Shown in pieces: positions 60,845 to 64,000 of a stretch of 64,000 nucleotides of DNA (its first letter is position 1; each line of letters begins with the position of its first letter). Below the pieces are notes generated by a model, which saw only the letters and a program-made list of their open reading frames with translations, did not search any database and was not told where the DNA came from. A program made the position numbers and the translations under genes. The stretch spans positions 124,001 through 188,000 of the forward strand of contig CAWBAK010000006.1 in assembly GCA_963786805.1 (NCBI GenBank), written 5' to 3'. Source of the stretch: CALGFI01 sp963786805. Lineage in GTDB: Bacteria; Actinomycetota; UBA4738; HRBIN12.

Positions 60845-61876
60845 TCAGCGGCGCGCGAGGACGGCTTCGGCGATCTGCACCGCGTTCAGCGCCGCGCCCT
60901 TGCGGAGGTTGTCGCCGCACGCGAACAGCAAGAGCGCGTCGTCGTGGCCCTCGGGACGGCGGATCCGGCCGACGAGCACATCGTCGATCCCGGCCGCCTC
61001 GAGCGGGCTCGGGTAGACGCCGTTCGCCGGATCGTCGCGGAGCTGGACACCCGGCGCATCGCGGAAGATCTCGCGGGCCTCGTCGGGCGAGATCGGCCGC
61101 TCGAACGTCGCGTGCACGCTCACGCTGTGCCCGACGGGCACGGGAACGCGAACGCACGTCGCCGTGATGTCGAGCTGCGGCATCGAGAGGATCCGTTTGG
61201 CCTCCCGCTGCATCTTGACCTCCTCGAACGTGAACCCCGTGTCCTCGTCGACCACGTCGATCTTCGCGAGCACGTTGTAGGCGATCGTCTTGCCGAACAC
61301 GTCGCCGCTCGGCAGCGCGTCGAGGTCGCCGCTGCCGAGCTCCTCCTCCATCCCGTGGAGCTTCTCGACCTGCTCGGCCAGCTCGCGCACGCCTTTCTGC
61401 CCGGCGCCGGAGACCGACTGGTACGAGCTGAGGATGAGCGAGCGAAGGCCGGCCTCGCGGTGCAGCGGCGCGACGGCCATGAGCGTCGTGATGATCGTGC
61501 AGTTCGGGACCGAGATGATCCTCGGACCGGACTCCAGCGCCTCGGGGTTCACCTCGGGGATCACGAGGGCGGCCTCGGGTTCCATCCGGAAGGCGCTCGA
61601 GTTATCGATGCAGACCGTTCCCGCCTCCGCGGCGGCCGGCACCCAGGTCTTGGCGACGGAGCTCCCGCACGAGCTGAGCGCGATGTCGACGCCCTCGAGC
61701 GCCTCCTGCGTCAGCACGCCGACGGTGTGCTCCGCCCCGGCGAACGACACGCGCGACCCGGCCGTTCGCTCCGAGGCGAGCGGCACGAGCTCGTCGGCCG
61801 GGAACCCCCGCTCCTCGAGGATGCGGAGCATGGTCCGGCCGACGGCTCCGGTGGCTCCGACGACGGCGACCCGCAT
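60845..61876 (-). CDS. asd: Aspartate-semialdehyde dehydrogenase
   Basis: A 343-residue enzyme that reduces L-aspartyl phosphate to aspartate semialdehyde with NADPH. MRVAVVGATGAVGRTMLRIL is the NADP-binding start; CIDNSSAFRMEPEAALVIPE follows; the catalytic Cys is in ISVPNCTIITTLMAV; and the active-site His is in RVPVPVGHSVSVHATFE. SYQSVSGAGQKGVRELAEQ is the family signature. ATG 61876 lies 2 bp after the stop of the zinc-ribbon gene, so asd ends the lysC operon. It supplies lysine, threonine, methionine and peptidoglycan precursors. Confidence 0.94.
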   Translation of the reverse strand: MRVAVVGATGAVGRTMLRILEERGFPADELVPLASERTAGSRVSFAGAEHTVGVLTQEALEGVDIALSSCGSSVAKTWVPAAAEAGTVCIDNSSAFRMEPEAALVIPEVNPEALESGPRIISVPNCTIITTLMAVAPLHREAGLRSLILSSYQSVSGAGQKGVRELAEQVEKLHGMEEELGSGDLDALPSGDVFGKTIAYNVLAKIDVVDEDTGFTFEEVKMQREAKRILSMPQLDITATCVRVPVPVGHSVSVHATFERPISPDEAREIFRDAPGVQLRDDPANGVYPSPLEAAGIDDVLVGRIRRPEGHDDALLLFACGDNLRKGAALNAVQIAEAVLARR

Positions 61877-61878
61877 GG

Positions 61879-62568
61879 TCAACGGAACTGCCAGGAGTCG
61901 AGCATGTCGCTGAAGACCACCGCGCTGGTCCCGAAGCCGTCGGACACGTCGTTCAGCGTGATCCGCCATCCGATGTCGTCGCGGACGGTGACGACCTCGC
62001 GCATCTGGAAGCTCTCTCCGTCCTCCGGCGTGACGGTCACGTCCCACTGCAGCGCGCCGACGCCGTCGAGCGAGGTCTCGCTCGCGGCGCCCGGCGTGAG
62101 GCCGACCTCCTCGTCCCGCTGGCGGACGAACGCGGACCATTCATCGAGCGCCGTGCCGCCCTCCAGGTCGACCGCTTCCACGACGACGGTTGCCGACTCG
62201 GTCGGCGGCGCGAACTGATCGAGCGTGACGTCGGCGCCGAACTGCGCCGGGCCCGCCTCCCAGCCGTCGGGCACGAGCACGCAGTACCCGAAGTTCTCCG
62301 ACTTGAAGTTCGTGCCGGAGCACGGGTCCGGCCGGAGCAGCCAGACGACGCCGACACCGCCCACGACGAAGGCGACCATCCCGACCATGACGAGCGGGCG
62401 CCACTTCGAGGGCTGCGGCGGTTTGCGGACCTCGATCGGCGGGCGTTCGGACTCGCTGCGACGAAGGGGCATGAGCGCCATGTGGCCGGGTTCGAGGGTC
62501 GTCCCGCACTGCGTGCAGACGGTGGACTCCTCGGGATTGACGTTGCGACAGCTGGGACAGACGACCAT
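61879..62568 (-). CDS. Zinc-ribbon membrane protein of unknown function
   Basis: A 229-residue protein. The N-terminal zinc ribbon is MVVCPSCRNVNPEESTVC with TQCGTT (CxxC...CxxC). A Pro-rich linker and one membrane span follow (WRPLVMVGMVAFVVGGVGVV). The outside domain of ~145 residues has PCSGTNFKSENFGYCVLVPD, GWEAGPAQFGADVT and SFQMREVVTVRDDIGWRITL, similar in outline to lipoprotein-type ligand-binding domains. It sits between lysC and asd with gaps of 4 and 2 bp, so it is co-expressed with aspartate-pathway genes. What it does there is unclear. Confidence 0.8.
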   Translation of the reverse strand: MVVCPSCRNVNPEESTVCTQCGTTLEPGHMALMPLRRSESERPPIEVRKPPQPSKWRPLVMVGMVAFVVGGVGVVWLLRPDPCSGTNFKSENFGYCVLVPDGWEAGPAQFGADVTLDQFAPPTESATVVVEAVDLEGGTALDEWSAFVRQRDEEVGLTPGAASETSLDGVGALQWDVTVTPEDGESFQMREVVTVRDDIGWRITLNDVSDGFGTSAVVFSDMLDSWQFR

Positions 62569-62572
62569 CGGG

Positions 62573-63814
62573 TCAGCCCTCGCCTTCGAGGAGCGCTTCG
62601 TCCAGGCCGAACCGCTGGTGCACGGTGCGGACCGCTCGCTCGGCGTCCTCGGCGCGGATCACACACGAGATCCGGATCGACGACGTCGAGATCATCTCGA
62701 TGTTGATCCCCTCGGTGGCGAGCGCATCGAACATGTCCGCGGCGACGCCCGGGTTGCTCTTCATCCCGGCGCCGACGAGCGAGAGCTTCGCGATGCCGTC
62801 GTCGGCCGAGTACCGCTCCGCGCCGATGTCGCTCACGATCCCCTGCAGCACGGCCTCGACCCGCGGCAGGTCGGCGCGCGGGACGGTGAACGAGAGGTCC
62901 GTGCGCCCGTCGTGCGAGACGTTCTGAACGATCAGGTCCACGTTGATCCCCTCGGCGGCGACCGCCTTGAAGATCGAGGCGGCGATCCCCGGCCGGTCCG
63001 GGACGTCGTCGATCGTCACCTTCGCCTCCTCGGCGTCCAGGGCGACTCCCCGGATGAGCGCCTGCTCGAGCATCGGGATCTCGTCCTCCTCCACCACCCA
63101 CGTCCCGTCACCTTCCGAGTAGGAAGGAAGGACGTGCAGGCGCACCTTGTGGCGACGAGCGTACTCCACGGATCGCAGCTGGAGGACCTTCGCGCCCGCC
63201 GCGGAGAGCTCGAGCATCTCCTCGTAGGTGATCCTGTCGAGCCTGCGCGCGCGCGGCTCGATCCGCGGGTCGGCGGTGAAGACGCCCTCGACGTCCGTGT
63301 AGATCTCGCACACCTCGGCGCCGAGCGCCGCCGCCATCGCGACCGCGGTGGTGTCTGAGCCGCCACGGCCGAGCGTCGTGATGTCGAACTCGGTCGAGAG
63401 CCCCTGGAACCCGGCCAGGATCACGACGTTGCCGGCGCCGAGCGACTCCTGGATCCGCGCGGGACGAACCTCGACGATCCGCGCCTTCCCGTGCTGGGTG
63501 TCGGTGATGATCCCGGCCTGCGAGCCCGTGTAGGAAGCGGCCCTGCACCCTCTGGCGTTCACGGCGATCGCGAGGAGGGACATCGCGATCCGCTCGCCGG
63601 ACGTGAGGAGCATGTCGAGCTCGCGCGGCTCGGGGACCTGCGTGAGCTCCGAGGCCATCCCGAAGAGCACGTCGGTGGTGTCGCCCATCGCGGACACGAC
63701 CACGACGACGTCGTTCCCGGCCTCGCGGGTGCGGACGACCCGGTCGGCGACGTGCCCGATCCGCTCGGGGGTCCCGACCGAGGTCCCACCGTATTTCTGC
63801 ACCACGATGGGCAT
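62573..63814 (-). CDS. lysC: Aspartate kinase
   Basis: A 413-residue aspartokinase that phosphorylates L-aspartate, the first step to lysine, threonine and methionine. Kinase part: MPIVVQKYGGTSVGTPERIG, VVVVVSAMGDTTDVLFGMAS, LLTSGERIAMSLLA, LSTEFDITTLGRGGSDTTAV, EVCEIYTDVEGVFTADPRI. Two C-terminal ACT domains for feedback control follow: SIFKAVAAEGINVDLIVQNV and AADMFDALATEGINIEMIST. In some actinobacteria an internal start makes a beta subunit; candidate starts were not tested. ATG 63814 begins the operon lysC, zinc-ribbon, asd. Confidence 0.95.
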   Translation of the reverse strand: MPIVVQKYGGTSVGTPERIGHVADRVVRTREAGNDVVVVVSAMGDTTDVLFGMASELTQVPEPRELDMLLTSGERIAMSLLAIAVNARGCRAASYTGSQAGIITDTQHGKARIVEVRPARIQESLGAGNVVILAGFQGLSTEFDITTLGRGGSDTTAVAMAAALGAEVCEIYTDVEGVFTADPRIEPRARRLDRITYEEMLELSAAGAKVLQLRSVEYARRHKVRLHVLPSYSEGDGTWVVEEDEIPMLEQALIRGVALDAEEAKVTIDDVPDRPGIAASIFKAVAAEGINVDLIVQNVSHDGRTDLSFTVPRADLPRVEAVLQGIVSDIGAERYSADDGIAKLSLVGAGMKSNPGVAADMFDALATEGINIEMISTSSIRISCVIRAEDAERAVRTVHQRFGLDEALLEGEG

Positions 63815-63862
63815 TCCCGCAGGGTAACAGCGGCCCTCGGGCGCCCGGGAAGGCGAGGCGCC

Positions 63863-64000
63863 TCAGGCGCCGAGCGAGCGCTTCAGGAAGTCGAGCTGGA
63901 CGCCGGAGGAGGTTCTCGGTGACGGCGGTCGAGCGCGTCATGTGCGTCGCGTTCGGGATCAGGACCAGCTCGTGGTGCCGGCCGGCCTCGAACAGCGCCG
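63863..64000 (-). CDS. C-terminus of a serine hydrolase / S9-type peptidase (partial, one frameshift)
   Basis: At the right edge the minus strand reads ALFEAGRHHELVLIPNATHM, TRSTAVTENLL, then after a one-base shift near 63,905 VQLDFLKRSLGA and TGA at 63865-63863. HxELVLIPNATHM matches the catalytic His region of prolyl-oligopeptidase/acylaminoacyl-peptidase-like hydrolases. Most of the gene lies outside the window. It is upstream of lysC on the same strand, with ~50 bp between. Confidence 0.7.

Overview
The window is GC-rich chromosomal DNA (roughly two thirds G+C by eye). It most resembles an uncultured, probably soil-dwelling member of the Actinomycetota outside the well-known genera. The signs are a transaldolase/glucose-6-phosphate isomerase fusion, a glutaredoxin/thioredoxin reductase fusion, a SARP/BTAD regulator, a LigC-type DNA ligase, many SRPBCC, VOC and RibD-C (dihydrofolate reductase-like) proteins, many GTG starts and several leaderless-looking promoters. 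I saw no rRNA, tRNA, CRISPR array, insertion sequence or phage gene. About twenty genes are split by single-base shifts while neighbouring long genes are intact. I read most of these as residual long-read indels and annotate them as single genes; a few pieces are true relics.

Layout. 1-6978: redox and sugar metabolism (Grx-TrxR fragment, rpe, tal-pgi fusion, gnd, alpha-glucan phosphorylase). 7020-18134: accessory genes, namely a hydrolase-cyclase signalling protein, a tightly overlapped three-gene minus-strand group, YecM-like, cupin, VOC and DHFR-like genes, a decayed aminoglycoside adenylyltransferase, a secreted PhoX-like protein and an ADP-ribosylglycohydrolase. 18209-31137: rpsD, a lipoprotein, a methyltransferase, an ArsR/AHSA1 pair, a secreted M28 peptidase, a SARP regulator, more DHFR-like, DUF1801 and DUF1697 genes, and a LigC-type ligase. 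31205-41982: two modules of the same design (a divergent lipoprotein facing an ECF sigma factor that overlaps a membrane-anchored sensor), separated by an esterase, an AlkZ-like protein, a second M28 peptidase and a PIN protein. 42079-51670: hydrolase, VOC and DHFR-like genes (one pair duplicated, one copy decayed), a TetR/oxidoreductase divergon with twin operators, a secreted metzincin-like protease with a HEAT-repeat lipoprotein, and LtrA. 51925-58564: a compact minus-strand lipid operon (fatty acyl reductase-HAD, zinc alcohol dehydrogenase, LarA-like protein, PlsC acyltransferase, TetR) driven by one leaderless promoter with a palindrome in its spacer. 58635-64000: MFS transporter, MazG-like protein, GNAT protein, the aspartate-family operon lysC/zinc-ribbon/asd, and the 3' end of a serine hydrolase.

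How the parts work together. rpe, tal-pgi and gnd cover the pentose-phosphate shunt and its link to glycolysis, with glucan phosphorylase feeding glucose-1-phosphate. lysC and asd commit aspartate to lysine, threonine and methionine. The 51925-58564 operon is the best candidate for a little-described system: a self-regulated pathway that could reduce fatty acyl groups and acylate an unusual alcohol or backbone. The two sigma/sensor/lipoprotein modules look like a repeated envelope-sensing design.
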